Assembly: GCA_015709575.1 (NCBI GenBank)
Contig: CP054190.1
Coordinates: forward strand, 3,718,616 to 3,782,615
Length of the DNA: 64,000 nt
DNA from: Planctomycetia bacterium
GTDB lineage: Bacteria; Planctomycetota; Phycisphaerae; UBA1845; Fen-1342
Direction: 5' to 3'
The notes below the pieces were generated by a model, which saw nothing but the letters and a program-made list of their open reading frames with translations, had not been told where the DNA came from and searched no databases. The number at the start of each line of letters is the position of its first letter. Position 1 is the first letter of the stretch. Shown here one piece after another: positions 9,102-17,840 of this stretch. The position numbers were made by a program, and so were the translations under genes.

Positions 9102-9107
9102 TATAAT
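9102..9107 (+). promoter_or_regulatory. Perfect TATAAT -10 box
   Basis: TATAAT lies in an AT-rich island (about 9075-9180) within otherwise GC-rich DNA. No good -35 hexamer is present at 17 bases; the nearest is CTTACA at 9074-9079, which is too far. It sits just upstream of the structured gene-free stretch that ends at 9451. Confidence 0.45.
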
Positions 9108-9113
9108 ATCATC

Positions 9114-9451
9114 CATTACAAGCACTTACTGACAATCTGATATTCTACTCAAGTCGGCGCAGATATCTGGCACGCCAGTTGCTCTGATTCCCATAGACGC
9201 GATCAAGCACGGGACGGGAGCCCCGGTGCCTGATCGTGTGCCAAATCCTGTGGGAGACAGGAGGAGGCGGACTGGGCGTTCGGATTCGCTCCCCGAACGC
9301 TCGAACGATGCGGGACCTCGCCGGAAAGGCTGCCAGAGGGGCCCGGCAGCGGCCGGACGAGGTCCCAATTCTTCCCCGCATTCGCTTGGAGAGGCTCGGC
9401 GTCCGACCGCGCCGACACGGGGCCGCCCGACACGTTGGGGCGGGCGGCCCC
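9114..9451 (+). ncRNA. Candidate structured non-coding RNA
   Basis: About 340 bases without a supported gene form a string of stable hairpins. GATCA-x-GCAC (9201-9210) pairs with GTGC-x-TGATC (9226-9235). CCTGT/ACAGG is at 9247-9251 and 9257-9261. GCGTTCGG/CCGAACGC is at 9276-9283 and 9293-9300. A nested element has GGGACCTCG (9312-9320) paired with CGAGGTCCC (9358-9366), enclosing CCGG/CCGG and GCTGCC/GGCAGC (9329-9334 and 9345-9350). A terminator-like hairpin closes it at 9419-9451. I checked for RNase P, tmRNA and SRP landmarks and found none. The strand is inferred from the TATAAT box at 9102. Confidence 0.4.
9419..9451. terminator. Strong GC hairpin between candidate RNA and thioesterase gene
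   Basis: GGGGCCGCCCG (9419-9429) and CGGGCGGCCCC (9441-9451) form a perfect 11-bp stem with an 11-base loop. It lies 8 bases past the thioesterase stop on the minus strand and at the end of the candidate RNA on the plus strand, so it could stop transcription from either side. No long T-run follows. Confidence 0.5.
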
Positions 9452-9459
9452 CTCACGTT

Positions 9460-9876
9460 TCACCCGCGCCCCTCGGCTTCGCCGCCGAGCACCTGGTACA
9501 GATCTTCCGGCAATGTCGTCGGCCGACCATCGCGACCCACCAGCACCAGCGTCGAGGACGCCTCGGCCAGCAGCGTTTCGCCGCGCCGCAGCTCATAACC
9601 ATGATCCACCCGCACGCGCGTGAAGCGGTCCGTCCGCGTCGTCAACATGAGCACGTCGTCATATCGCCCGGGCGCGCGATATCGGCACTGCAGCGACGCC
9701 ACCACGTAGAACAGCCCGCGGGACTCCATATCGCGATAGGCGATTCCCGCCCGGCGGAGCAACTCCGTCCGCCCCATTTCGAAGAACACGAAATACCGCG
9801 CGTGATGCAGGTACCCGAAGGAATCCACCTCCGAATAGCGCACGCGAATCTCGATGGTGTCGCTGACAATCGGCAT
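9460..9876 (-). CDS. YbgC/4HBT-type acyl-CoA thioesterase
   Basis: A 138-residue hot-dog-fold thioesterase. The signature RVRYSEVDSFGYLHHARYFVFFE (about residues 11-33) places the catalytic Asp in the YSEVDSFG turn and the conserved His-Ala-Arg-Tyr after it. This is the 4-hydroxybenzoyl-CoA thioesterase/YbgC arrangement. Such enzymes hydrolyse short- or medium-chain acyl-CoA or acyl-ACP; YbgC itself is linked to the Tol-Pal envelope system, but no tol gene is nearby. I chose the ATG at 9876 because the domain starts immediately after it; the longer frame upstream has no homology. It is divergent from the secreted protein at 9997. Confidence 0.85.
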   Translation of the reverse strand: MPIVSDTIEIRVRYSEVDSFGYLHHARYFVFFEMGRTELLRRAGIAYRDMESRGLFYVVASLQCRYRAPGRYDDVLMLTTRTDRFTRVRVDHGYELRRGETLLAEASSTLVLVGRDGRPTTLPEDLYQVLGGEAEGRG

Positions 9877-9996
9877 GATTCCGCGATCATCGCCGCCCGT
9901 CCGAGGCGCTTCAAGTCGCCGGACGCCCGGCGGAATTGTATAGTTGTCCGACAGGCGGTGGCCCCGCCGCAACTCTCCGCGAAAGTGAGGAACGCC

Positions 9997-11097
9997 ATGC
10001 CGCGCACCCGTCCGTTGATCCGATCCGCCGCGCTGCTGCTCGCCATGCCATTCGCGGCGTCGAGTCTGGGCGAGATTACCGCGCTGCGCGGCCGCGTCGA
10101 CGCCTCCGTCGTGCAATATGAGAAGGGCGGCCCCGTCGCCGAGGAACAGGCGCTCGACATCTTCCCCCAGACCTCGCCCCTGCCGCTGCGCGTTCTCGCG
10201 GCCGTGCAGCCGCCACCCGGCGCCAATGGCCCGATCGGCGGCGGCACCGCGGCCGCGGCGATCTTCGACCCGACCAACGTGGCCGGGCCCGACCCTGACG
10301 AACTGGCCCTGCATCTCTCGCTGAACGCCGCCGCGCCGGACGTGTATTTCGACGGCAAGGCCCGCAGCCGTGAGGAACGCGACGTCGTCTTCTCGGCCGC
10401 CGAGTTGAATAACGCTTCCGACGGGCAGACCGTCCGCGTGGCGGGGCGGCTCTTTCTTGACGCCGTCGTCGTGGCTTATTCGACCCGCGCCGCTGCCGAC
10501 CTCTCACTCGCGCGCCTGGCGCTGCGCGCCACGGTCGTCCAGCAAACGAAGGAGGGCGCGACGAAAACGCTGTTCGACGGCGGTGTGAATCTCACCGGCG
10601 GACCGAACGGCCAGGTGTCCATCGCGGCCTCCGGCGACATCCCCGCCGGGCGGCTGATCGCCGGCCCGCTCAGCCCCTTCCAGCCGAGCGAGTTCCCGGT
10701 TTTCGCGATCGCGATCATTCCGCCGACAACGCTCGATTATGAATATGACGCCGTCGTCGGTGAGCCGTTCACGCTGATCGCGACGGTGGAACTCGACGGC
10801 GCGACCCAGCCGGACGGCGTCGGCGTCACGGCCCTCGTCGGCGCTGCGCCCGAGAATCTCAAAGCGGTCGTGGATGCGTCGTTCGGGGCCGGCTCCGGCG
10901 CAGCGCTGACGCAGCGCGTCGCCGCCGAGCGGGCCGAAGCGGCCGAGCGACTTGATTCCGTCGAGCCGCTCGCGCGCGGCCTGTGCGGCCTGTTTGGGTT
11001 GGAAGCGCTGCTGCTGCTGGCGTGGACCGGGCGACCGCTGCTCCGTCGTCAGGGGAAGGGCACGCACCGCAATATCGCCCGATCGGTCGCGACGTAA
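9997..11097 (+). CDS. Secreted protein of unknown function with hydrophobic C-terminal tail
   Basis: 366 residues, not recognised. An N-terminal signal peptide (about 1-26, core AALLLAMPFAASSLG) is followed by a beta-rich body with NNASDGQTVRVAGRLF-like strands. The C-terminus has Gly/Leu-rich hydrophobic residues then basic ones (LFGLEALLLLAWTGRPLLRR). That is reminiscent of a C-terminal sorting tail but has no PEP motif. GTGAGG stands 6 bases before the ATG. Its 3' end overlaps the convergent sugar dehydrogenase gene by 49 bases, which is long for a convergent pair. Confidence 0.65.
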   Translation: MPRTRPLIRSAALLLAMPFAASSLGEITALRGRVDASVVQYEKGGPVAEEQALDIFPQTSPLPLRVLAAVQPPPGANGPIGGGTAAAAIFDPTNVAGPDPDELALHLSLNAAAPDVYFDGKARSREERDVVFSAAELNNASDGQTVRVAGRLFLDAVVVAYSTRAAADLSLARLALRATVVQQTKEGATKTLFDGGVNLTGGPNGQVSIAASGDIPAGRLIAGPLSPFQPSEFPVFAIAIIPPTTLDYEYDAVVGEPFTLIATVELDGATQPDGVGVTALVGAAPENLKAVVDASFGAGSGAALTQRVAAERAEAAERLDSVEPLARGLCGLFGLEALLLLAWTGRPLLRRQGKGTHRNIARSVAT

Positions 11098-12188
11098 AGC
11101 GTGCCGGACGGGCTGAACGCGATATCGCGGATCGGCGCCGGAAAGTTCTCGGCGAACAGCTTGCGCGAGGCGACGCCGATGCGGTCGGCGTTCAGCGTCA
11201 GGCGCTGCACGCGCCCGCGCCCGGACTCCGCGTAGAACAGGTCGCCGCGCTGCGCCGGCCCGTACTTCGCACCGGGGTTGAACGCCAGGCCGACGATGCC
11301 CGGGTTTTCGCGACCGGTCGCGAGAATCGGGTCCACGTAGTTCGGCGTGTTATCGACAAACTCAAACTCGGCGTCCGTGTCGGCCGTGCCCACCACCGCC
11401 GGCCAGCCATAGTTCCCCGCCGGCGCGATGCGGTTGATCTCGTCGTTGCCGGAGGCGTTGTCATCCGACGCGAACAGCACACCGGTCTGCGACTCCAGCG
11501 CGAGGCCGGTGAAGTCGCGGAAGCCGCGCGCAAACACCGCCGAGCCGGCCGTCGGGTTCGACGCCGGGATCGTTCCGTCATCGTTGAACCGCAGCACTTT
11601 TCCCCCCAGCGCGTCATCCTCCTGCGGCGCCGCCTCCTCCCCCAGGTCGCCCAGCGCCACGCACAGCCGGCCGTCCGCATCGAACGCGATTCGACCGCTG
11701 ATGCGGCTGGTGGTCGAACCCGCCGGCAGCGACGCGACAAAAAGCTCACCGCCGGAGGCGCGGTCGCCGTCCGCGACAAAATAGACCACGCGATTGTCGA
11801 TCACGGCCTGCGGATCGGTGGTCGTCTCGCCCGTGTCGCTGCGCGTGTAGAACACGTATACGCGCCCGTTGCGGACGAAATCCGGGTGCAGCGCGATCCC
11901 CAGCACCCCGCGCTCGCCGGCGGCGTTGACCGGTACCTCGGCAAATGGGTCGGGCAGAAGTTCGCCGCTCGATATCACCCGGATGCGACCGGTGTTCTTC
12001 TCGGTGAAGAACACCCGCCCATCGGCCGCGACGGCGACGCCGCCCGGCCGCTCAATTCCCGCCGCCACGTACTCCGCGTCCGTTCCGGCCGCCACGCGGA
12101 TCGGCGGCGGCAGGTTCGAGCCGGTGATGCAGCCGGAAACAGCCAGGGTCAGTCCGAGCAGCGTCGGCAGGGCGGTCGTGCGTGACAT
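11049..12188 (-). CDS. PQQ-dependent sugar dehydrogenase-like lipoprotein
   Basis: 379 residues. The N-terminus MSRTTALPTLLGLTLAVSGC carries a lipobox with Cys20, predicting an outer-leaflet lipoprotein. The rest is a six-bladed propeller of the soluble glucose/sorbosone dehydrogenase family: RPGGVAVAADGRVFFTEKNTGRIRV, GERGVLGIALHPDFVRNGRVYVFYT, and NEINRIAPAGNYGWPAVVG are the family's blade motifs. Known members oxidise aldose sugars using PQQ and Ca; whether this one binds PQQ cannot be seen. The ATG at 12188 is chosen for the lipobox. It probably transfers electrons in the periplasm. Confidence 0.85.
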   Translation of the reverse strand: MSRTTALPTLLGLTLAVSGCITGSNLPPPIRVAAGTDAEYVAAGIERPGGVAVAADGRVFFTEKNTGRIRVISSGELLPDPFAEVPVNAAGERGVLGIALHPDFVRNGRVYVFYTRSDTGETTTDPQAVIDNRVVYFVADGDRASGGELFVASLPAGSTTSRISGRIAFDADGRLCVALGDLGEEAAPQEDDALGGKVLRFNDDGTIPASNPTAGSAVFARGFRDFTGLALESQTGVLFASDDNASGNDEINRIAPAGNYGWPAVVGTADTDAEFEFVDNTPNYVDPILATGRENPGIVGLAFNPGAKYGPAQRGDLFYAESGRGRVQRLTLNADRIGVASRKLFAENFPAPIRDIAFSPSGTLYVATDRAILRCVPFP

Positions 12189-12373
12189 CCGTGTGCGCCT
12201 CGTGCGATGCCGACGCCCGAATGGCGGCGTCGACGCGGGGTTGGAGAAAGCGCCGGACGGTCGGGGGCGTCGGCGTGCGGCGCGCGTCCTGCACGCGCCG
12301 GCCATCCGATGATACCCCGACCGCCCGGTGCGGACAGGTCCGTCCGGAGCCGGACCCGCCGCGGCACTGTGGG

Positions 12374-13186
12374 TTACTGTCGGTCCCCGTCTTCCCAGCC
12401 GGCCGAAACCGTCAGGTTGAACGGCACGCGTTCGATCCGTGAATCGCTCCAGTACTCGACGGCGATTGTCGCGGTCTGCGCCGCTTTCGGAAGCTGATAG
12501 TAGCGCTCGACCTGCGACTGCGTGCCGAACGACATGCGGCTCGCACCCGCGGCGGTCGCCTTCAGGTCGTTTCCGTTTTCATCCAGGAACCGGATCTGCT
12601 TCACCGCGCCGTCGTCGTTCTTGGTCATCAGCGTGACCTGCAGCGCGGCATCGCCCCAATCCGGCTTGGCCACCTTCGTGATGGTCCACTCGATCGGGCC
12701 GGTCTTGACCTCGGTCTTGTCCTTCAGCGATACGTTCTTCTGCTCGAACGTGTCGAACTTGCTCGCCGTGCGGATCGAGAAGTCGCCGCTGGCCGTGATT
12801 TTTCGCAGGCCCGACGCCGGCGCGCCGCCCTTGATCGACAGCCGGATGCGCTTGCCGTCGGGCGCCACCTCGCTGACCCACAGGCCGCTCATGCCGACGC
12901 GGTTGCCCAGCAGGTTCGTGCCCTGGTCGTCGCGCAGCGCCGTGATCGCGCTGTTGTTCTCGTCGATGCCGATCAGCCCGCCGGTCGGCCGCTCGATCAC
13001 CAGCTTGATCTCGGTGCCCTCAAATCCGGCGAACTGGTTCTCGCCCGAGTTCTCGAGCGCGCGCTCCACCGAGACACCCATCACGCGAATCCGCGGCGTC
13101 GAGCCGCGCTGGGCCTCGCCCGTCTGGGCGACCAGCGTGCCGACCAGTGCCGCAACCGCCGTCGTGCAAAGAAGCTTGCGAGTCAT
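12374..13186 (-). CDS. Secreted protein of unknown function
   Basis: 270 residues, family not recognised. Signal peptide at about residues 1-26 (LLCTTAVAALVGTLVAQTGEAQ). The mature part is beta-rich and begins RGSTPRIRVMGVSVERALENSGENQFAGFEGTEIK. It contains segments like RLSIKGGAPASGLRKITASGDFSIRTASK and KVAKPDWGDAALQVTLMTK, suggesting two Ig-like sandwiches. AAGGAA precedes the ATG. Upstream of the ATG a 10-base direct repeat, GATCTGATCC, occurs twice in tandem (13203-13222) in the leader. Confidence 0.65.
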   Translation of the reverse strand: MTRKLLCTTAVAALVGTLVAQTGEAQRGSTPRIRVMGVSVERALENSGENQFAGFEGTEIKLVIERPTGGLIGIDENNSAITALRDDQGTNLLGNRVGMSGLWVSEVAPDGKRIRLSIKGGAPASGLRKITASGDFSIRTASKFDTFEQKNVSLKDKTEVKTGPIEWTITKVAKPDWGDAALQVTLMTKNDDGAVKQIRFLDENGNDLKATAAGASRMSFGTQSQVERYYQLPKAAQTATIAVEYWSDSRIERVPFNLTVSAGWEDGDRQ

Positions 13187-13409
13187 CTGACGATTCCTTT
13201 CTGATCTGATCCGATCTGATCCGGCCTGTTCTGACGTAGAAACCAGGGCGCGTGCGCCTTCCTCCATCGCTTATCGGCAGTGGCCGTCGCCCGCTTTCCA
13301 CCACGCCATCGCGCAAGGATTGCGCGGAATTCCCCCCGAAACGCGCTGCCGAGAGCGCGATCGTACGTCACAATGCCGCCCGATCACGTGCCCGCTGGAG
13401 ATCCCCGTC

Positions 13410-14774
13410 ATGACCGACGCGCCTCACACCGAACCCGTCCCCAAGCGCCGCTCCGCCAATCACTGGTACATTTTTGTCGGCCTGTTGATCGGCGCGATCG
13501 GCGGCCTGATCGCCAAGGCGATGTATCCCCCCGGCGAGGACGGCAAGGACAACCCCGACCTGGCATGGGCCGTCGCGAATGTCGCAAAGCCGGCCGGCGA
13601 AGTATTCCTGCGCTTGATCTTCATGATCGTCGTGCCGCTGGTGGTGTCGGCACTGATCCTGGGCGTGGCCGGCCTGGGCGACGCCCGCCGGCTCGGGCGC
13701 GTCGGCCTCAAGTCCTTCGGCTACACCGTGCTGCTCTCCGGCCTGGCGGTGGTCATCGGCCTTGGCATGGCCAACACCATCCAACCCGGCTCCGCGATCA
13801 GCGCCGAGACGCGCGAGGAACTGGTCGCCCGCTACGCCGACGAAGCCGAGCAGACCATGCAGCGCGCGAAAGCCGGCAAAAGCACGCGCGACGCGCTGCT
13901 CGACCTGATCCCGCGCAATCCCCTCCGCGAGCTGGTCGGCGCCACCGACGGCAGTTCGCCCGGCGGCGGGATCCTGGCCGTCATGTTCTTCGCCCTGGCG
14001 ATCGGCACGGCCCTGCTCTTCAACCCCGCCCGCGCTGCGCCGCTGCTGGCCGTGCTCGAGGGCGTCTTTGACGCTTGCATGGGGATCATCCAATTCGCGA
14101 TGCGCCTGGCGCCGATCGGTGTCGCAGGGCTGATGTTCGGCCTCACGGCCACCGTCGGCGTGGACGTGCTCAAGCTGCTCGGCTGGTTTGTCGCAACAGC
14201 GCTGGGCGCGATGCTGATCCAGTATTTCGTGGTCTACAGCATCGCCATCTCGACGCTGGGCAGCATGTCGCCGGCGAGGTTTTTCTCCCGCATCAGCGAA
14301 GTCACGCTGACCGCATTCGCGACCTCCTCCTCCAACGCCACGCTTCCCACCGCGCTGCGCGTCGCCCGCACGCGGCTGGGCCTGCGGGCGGACGTGTCGA
14401 ATTTCGTCCTGACCATCGGCGCAACCGCCAACCAGAACGGCACCGCCCTGTACGAGGGCATCACCGTCCTGTTTCTATGCCAAGTCTTTGGAGTTCAACT
14501 GGATCTCGGCCAGCAGCTCGGCCTGATGCTGATCTGCATCCTGGCCGGCATCGGCACCGCCGGCGTCCCGAGCGGGGCGCTGCCCTTCATCGCGCTGGTC
14601 GCGGCCTCTTACGGAGCGCCGGCCAGCGCCATCGGCATCATCGTCGGCGTGGATCGCGTGCTGGACATGTGCCGCACCGTCGTGAACGTCACCGGCGACA
14701 TCGTCATCGCCGCCTGCGTCAACCGCGGCGAAGCCGCCCTTGAACCTACCCCGGCAAGCGCAGCCGGTCCGTAA
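13410..14774 (+). CDS. Dicarboxylate/amino-acid:cation symporter (DAACS, GltP-like)
   Basis: A 454-residue membrane transporter of the DAACS family, with eight TM helices and two re-entrant loops expected. Visible: NHWYIFVGLLIGAIGGLIAK (TM1), IFMIVVPLVVSALILGV, the Ser-rich re-entrant loop TSSSNATLPTALR (about 307-319) and the TM7 unwound region ATANQNGTALYEG. GltP/GltPh carry NMDGT here; this protein reads NQNGT, so the cation/substrate site is altered and the substrate (aspartate, glutamate, C4-dicarboxylate, other) is uncertain. A loop of about 50 residues between TM3 and TM4 is present. GGAG lies before ATG 13410. Confidence 0.9.
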   Translation: MTDAPHTEPVPKRRSANHWYIFVGLLIGAIGGLIAKAMYPPGEDGKDNPDLAWAVANVAKPAGEVFLRLIFMIVVPLVVSALILGVAGLGDARRLGRVGLKSFGYTVLLSGLAVVIGLGMANTIQPGSAISAETREELVARYADEAEQTMQRAKAGKSTRDALLDLIPRNPLRELVGATDGSSPGGGILAVMFFALAIGTALLFNPARAAPLLAVLEGVFDACMGIIQFAMRLAPIGVAGLMFGLTATVGVDVLKLLGWFVATALGAMLIQYFVVYSIAISTLGSMSPARFFSRISEVTLTAFATSSSNATLPTALRVARTRLGLRADVSNFVLTIGATANQNGTALYEGITVLFLCQVFGVQLDLGQQLGLMLICILAGIGTAGVPSGALPFIALVAASYGAPASAIGIIVGVDRVLDMCRTVVNVTGDIVIAACVNRGEAALEPTPASAAGP

Positions 14775-14896
14775 TCGCCGCGCCGTCCGGACTGCCGTGG
14801 ACCGGCCCGAGCACAGGAATCGGCAGGCGGCGGGTCTCCCGCAAACGCGGCAGCGCTGCCACCGCACTCCGTGCAGCGCGGCAGCGCGCCCCGCGC

Positions 14897-16438
14897 TCAC
14901 CGCGGCACGATCTGAATCCGCCGAAAGAGCACGGCCAGTTCGCGCGCATCCTCCCGCGACCCCCACGACTGGTACTCGATTCGTAGCTCGTTCTCGCCGC
15001 CGCAGAGCTGCACAGGCAGGTGCAGCTCGTGAAACACCGCATCCGGGCCGAACTGGTGCCGAGCCAGGAATCGCCCATTGAGCCATACGTCGATCGCCTG
15101 GTGCGGATCGTCGTTGCGACGCGCCTCGATGCGCAGCACCGCCGCCGTGCCCGACGCCTGAAACCGCAGCACGCTCTGCGGACCCAACCCCCATCGAACC
15201 ACCGGCAGGTCAAACTGCGGATGCGGCCCCTCTGCGGGCGTGATCCCCTCCTCGCTTGTACACCGCAGAAACGGCGGCCCGCCGTAGCCTTTGCCGCGGC
15301 GCGCCAGGTCCCACGCCCGCGAACCGGTCCGCGACCGCCGTGCCAATTCCGAAGTCATCGCGTCGCGGCTCATCCCGGCGCGCAGCGCTTCGCCGCACCG
15401 CGCCGCCCGCTCTCGCAGCGCCGACATCACCCGCTCCATCGCCGCCCGCCGCGCGTCGCGCTGCGACCACGCCTCGCGCAGCGCCGCCAGCAGCCGCCCG
15501 CCCGGCGCCTCGCCCATGTCCGCCGCCGGCGGCGCTCCGAACTCCTCGCACAGCGCCCGCATCTTGCCCCCGCGCGCAAAGCCGACCCACGGGGTGCCCG
15601 CAATCGCCGCGAAGATCGAATAGTGGTAACGCATCGAAACGGCCAGTTCGCAGCCCGCCAGCTCCGCGATCACCTCGCGCGGCGCACGCCACGCCGGCGG
15701 CGACAGCTCCACCGGGCCACGCAGTCGCGCGGCCAGCGCCTGCGCCGCCGCCCCGTCAAACATCTCCCCGTCGCGAATCTCGTTGCACATCAGGCGCAGC
15801 CGGCATCCGCTTTCAGAGGCGAAGGCGTCCAGTTCCTCAGCCACGCCGCGATAGAACGCCTCGCGCTCACGCCAATCCTCGTGCACCACGTTCACGCCCA
15901 CAGTCGGCGTCCCCGATCCTCCCGCAGGACGCTTCGGCGACGGCAGCAGGAACGCCAGGTCCGCGGCCAGCGTGACGCGCTCCGGCGCCGCCCCGGCCGC
16001 CAGCAGCGCATCCCGGCTGGCCGCGTCGCGCACGGAAAAGCTCTCCACCAGCGGGATCAGCTCCGACGCGATGCGCCGCCGCTGCCACGCGGCCGACGGA
16101 TACACGCCGACGCCCACGGCGTGAATCGGCCGGCCCAGCTCCATCGCCCGCCAGCAGCGCTCCAGGATCGGCACGATCGGCCACTCCCCGCCGTGCAGGT
16201 CCGTCACGATCGTCGTGCCGGGAAGGATCGCCGCGTCGGCCGCGGTCAGCGCGTCATCGCACGCCCGTAAGTCGTCGTGGGGAATCAGGCGCGTCCGCTC
16301 ACCCGGCCACGGCCGCAGCGTATGGGCTTCGCAGGTCACGCGCGCATCGGCGGGCAGCAGCGACTCCAGCGCCTCGAACATGGCGCTATCGCCGAGATTG
16401 CCGGCGAAGTGACCGACGTAGAGACAGTGCAGGTGCAT
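14897..16438 (-). CDS. Polysaccharide pyruvyl transferase family protein with C-terminal beta domain
   Basis: 513 residues. Residues 1-~370 follow the CsaB/WcaK-type pyruvyl transferase fold: YVGHFAGNLGDSAMFEAL at the start, and CELAVSMRYHYSIFAAIAGTPWVGF near 270 (His and Arg of the active site). Such enzymes add pyruvate ketals to cell-wall or exopolysaccharide sugars. The last ~120 residues (LRFQASGTAAVLRIEARRNDD...) look like a separate carbohydrate-binding-type sandwich, unusual for the family. The ATG at 16438 is preferred over an in-frame TTG at 16450 because CGGAAG precedes it. No other glycan genes adjoin it. Confidence 0.75.
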   Translation of the reverse strand: MHLHCLYVGHFAGNLGDSAMFEALESLLPADARVTCEAHTLRPWPGERTRLIPHDDLRACDDALTAADAAILPGTTIVTDLHGGEWPIVPILERCWRAMELGRPIHAVGVGVYPSAAWQRRRIASELIPLVESFSVRDAASRDALLAAGAAPERVTLAADLAFLLPSPKRPAGGSGTPTVGVNVVHEDWREREAFYRGVAEELDAFASESGCRLRLMCNEIRDGEMFDGAAAQALAARLRGPVELSPPAWRAPREVIAELAGCELAVSMRYHYSIFAAIAGTPWVGFARGGKMRALCEEFGAPPAADMGEAPGGRLLAALREAWSQRDARRAAMERVMSALRERAARCGEALRAGMSRDAMTSELARRSRTGSRAWDLARRGKGYGGPPFLRCTSEEGITPAEGPHPQFDLPVVRWGLGPQSVLRFQASGTAAVLRIEARRNDDPHQAIDVWLNGRFLARHQFGPDAVFHELHLPVQLCGGENELRIEYQSWGSREDARELAVLFRRIQIVPR

Positions 16439-16541
16439 GAGCTTCCGCAACGGCGGCGCAGGGTCGGGATTTCAATGCAACGGCGGCGCCGAGCGGGAGA
16501 ATGTACCGGCGAGGAGCGCATCTCGTAAAAGCGCGGCGCGG

Positions 16542-17840
16542 CTACGGCGCCGTCCGCGGAGCGGCCCCGGCTCGGATCGCTCGATCAAACGCGCCTCCCC
16601 GCCCGAACGCGCCGTGCTGATCCAGCGCCGCCTTGACTCCCAGCATCAGCTCCCAATCCGCGCGCGCCGGCCCCAGCAGCGGCATTCCGGAGGCGTCCGC
16701 GTCGGCCGCTCGGGCGAACTGCCACCACCCGCCGGCGGCCTCGATCCGCCGGGCCGCCTCACGGACCCGATCGATCCTCACGTGCGCAGCGATCACGCTG
16801 TTGGCAATATGCGACAGGATCGGACCATCCGCGTCATTCCGCGCTAATTCCGTCATGGTGCGCGTCACCCGCTCACTCGCTACCACCGCCCGCAGCACGA
16901 CCCGCCCCGCGGAGGATGGTCCCGCGCCCCGCTCCGGGTAGTACGCCAGGTCGGCCACGCTTGCGCAGAATCGGTCATACGACCCGCCGTCCAGAACGGC
17001 GGCCGCCACTCGGCGCCCGCCACCGGCGCCACGGTCGGCGCTGACGGCGCTGCGCGCCTCCGGCGCCAGCTCGGACATCTGCCACCGCACGGCCGGCGCG
17101 GCGCCGGCGTAGCCCGCGACCACCACGAACGCCGACGCCCCCACCGCAACACCCGCCGTATCCGCGAAAATCGCCCGCGCCGCGGCCGCGCTCAGTACAT
17201 CGAGTGACGTCGGCCGGGTGGATCCGCGGAGGATCTCGGCGCACAGGCGCTCGGCGTCATCCGCATCGGCCGCCGGAATCACAACCGCCCCGGCCTGCTC
17301 CGACAGCGCACATAGCCGAAAGGTCGCCTCCACGATCACGCCCAGCCAGCCGCGCGACTGGGCGTAGAGCTTGCAAAGGTCATACCCCGCCACGTTCTTC
17401 ACGACGCGCCCGCCGCCGCGGATCAACTCCCCGCCGGCGTCAATGACGCGCACCCCCAGCAGCTGATCGCGCACGCTGCCGCAGCCCAGCCGCCGGGATC
17501 CGCTCAGGCTCTGCGCCACCACCGCGCCGATCGTCGTGCGCTCCGGTCGTGGCACGTCCAGCGCAAGCTGCTGCCCGCAGCCGCGCAACCGCAGCGCGAG
17601 CGCCTGGACCGTCATCCCCGCCTGTACCGTCACGGTCATGTCCGCCCGGGCGTGATCGACCACCTCGGACAGCGAGCGCGTGTCCAGGCAAACCGCATTC
17701 GCCGGCGCGTCACTCCCCAAACCCCCGCCTGATGAAACGAAGATCGAGGCGCCGCGCGTGGCGGCATCGCGGACCTCACTGCGCAGCGGGTCATACCCCG
17801 CCAGGTGCGCTTCGTGGAACAGTGGCCCCGGTGCGCTCAC
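16542..17840 (-). CDS. GlcE-like FAD-binding subunit (glycolate oxidase family)
   Basis: 432 residues of the FAD_binding_4/GlcE type. TTIGAVVAQSLSGSRRLGCGSVRDQLLGVRV and RGGGRVVKNVAGYDLCKL are the GlcE signature. The PP-loop region near residue 37 is VSSGGGLGSD rather than the usual PxGxGT. GlcE is one of three subunits (GlcD, GlcE, GlcF) oxidising glycolate to glyoxylate; neither glcD nor glcF is here, so it may pair with a distant partner. The start is GTG at 17840, overlapping the preceding stop as GTGA. That start shows coupling to the membrane protein upstream and fits the beginning of the homologous region. Confidence 0.8.
   Translation of the reverse strand: MSAPGPLFHEAHLAGYDPLRSEVRDAATRGASIFVSSGGGLGSDAPANAVCLDTRSLSEVVDHARADMTVTVQAGMTVQALALRLRGCGQQLALDVPRPERTTIGAVVAQSLSGSRRLGCGSVRDQLLGVRVIDAGGELIRGGGRVVKNVAGYDLCKLYAQSRGWLGVIVEATFRLCALSEQAGAVVIPAADADDAERLCAEILRGSTRPTSLDVLSAAAARAIFADTAGVAVGASAFVVVAGYAGAAPAVRWQMSELAPEARSAVSADRGAGGGRRVAAAVLDGGSYDRFCASVADLAYYPERGAGPSSAGRVVLRAVVASERVTRTMTELARNDADGPILSHIANSVIAAHVRIDRVREAARRIEAAGGWWQFARAADADASGMPLLGPARADWELMLGVKAALDQHGAFGRGGAFDRAIRAGAAPRTAP

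Noticed and set aside
9114..9451. RNase P RNA, tmRNA or SRP RNA in the structured gap
   Set aside because: No GAGGAAAGTC / ACAGAA (RNase P), no tRNA-like ends or tag ORF (tmRNA), and no GGAA tetraloop motif (SRP) on either strand.
9226..9996. Long plus-strand extension upstream of the 9997 secreted-protein gene
   Set aside because: It runs through hairpins and antisense to the thioesterase gene; the ATG at 9997 has its own ribosome site and signal peptide.
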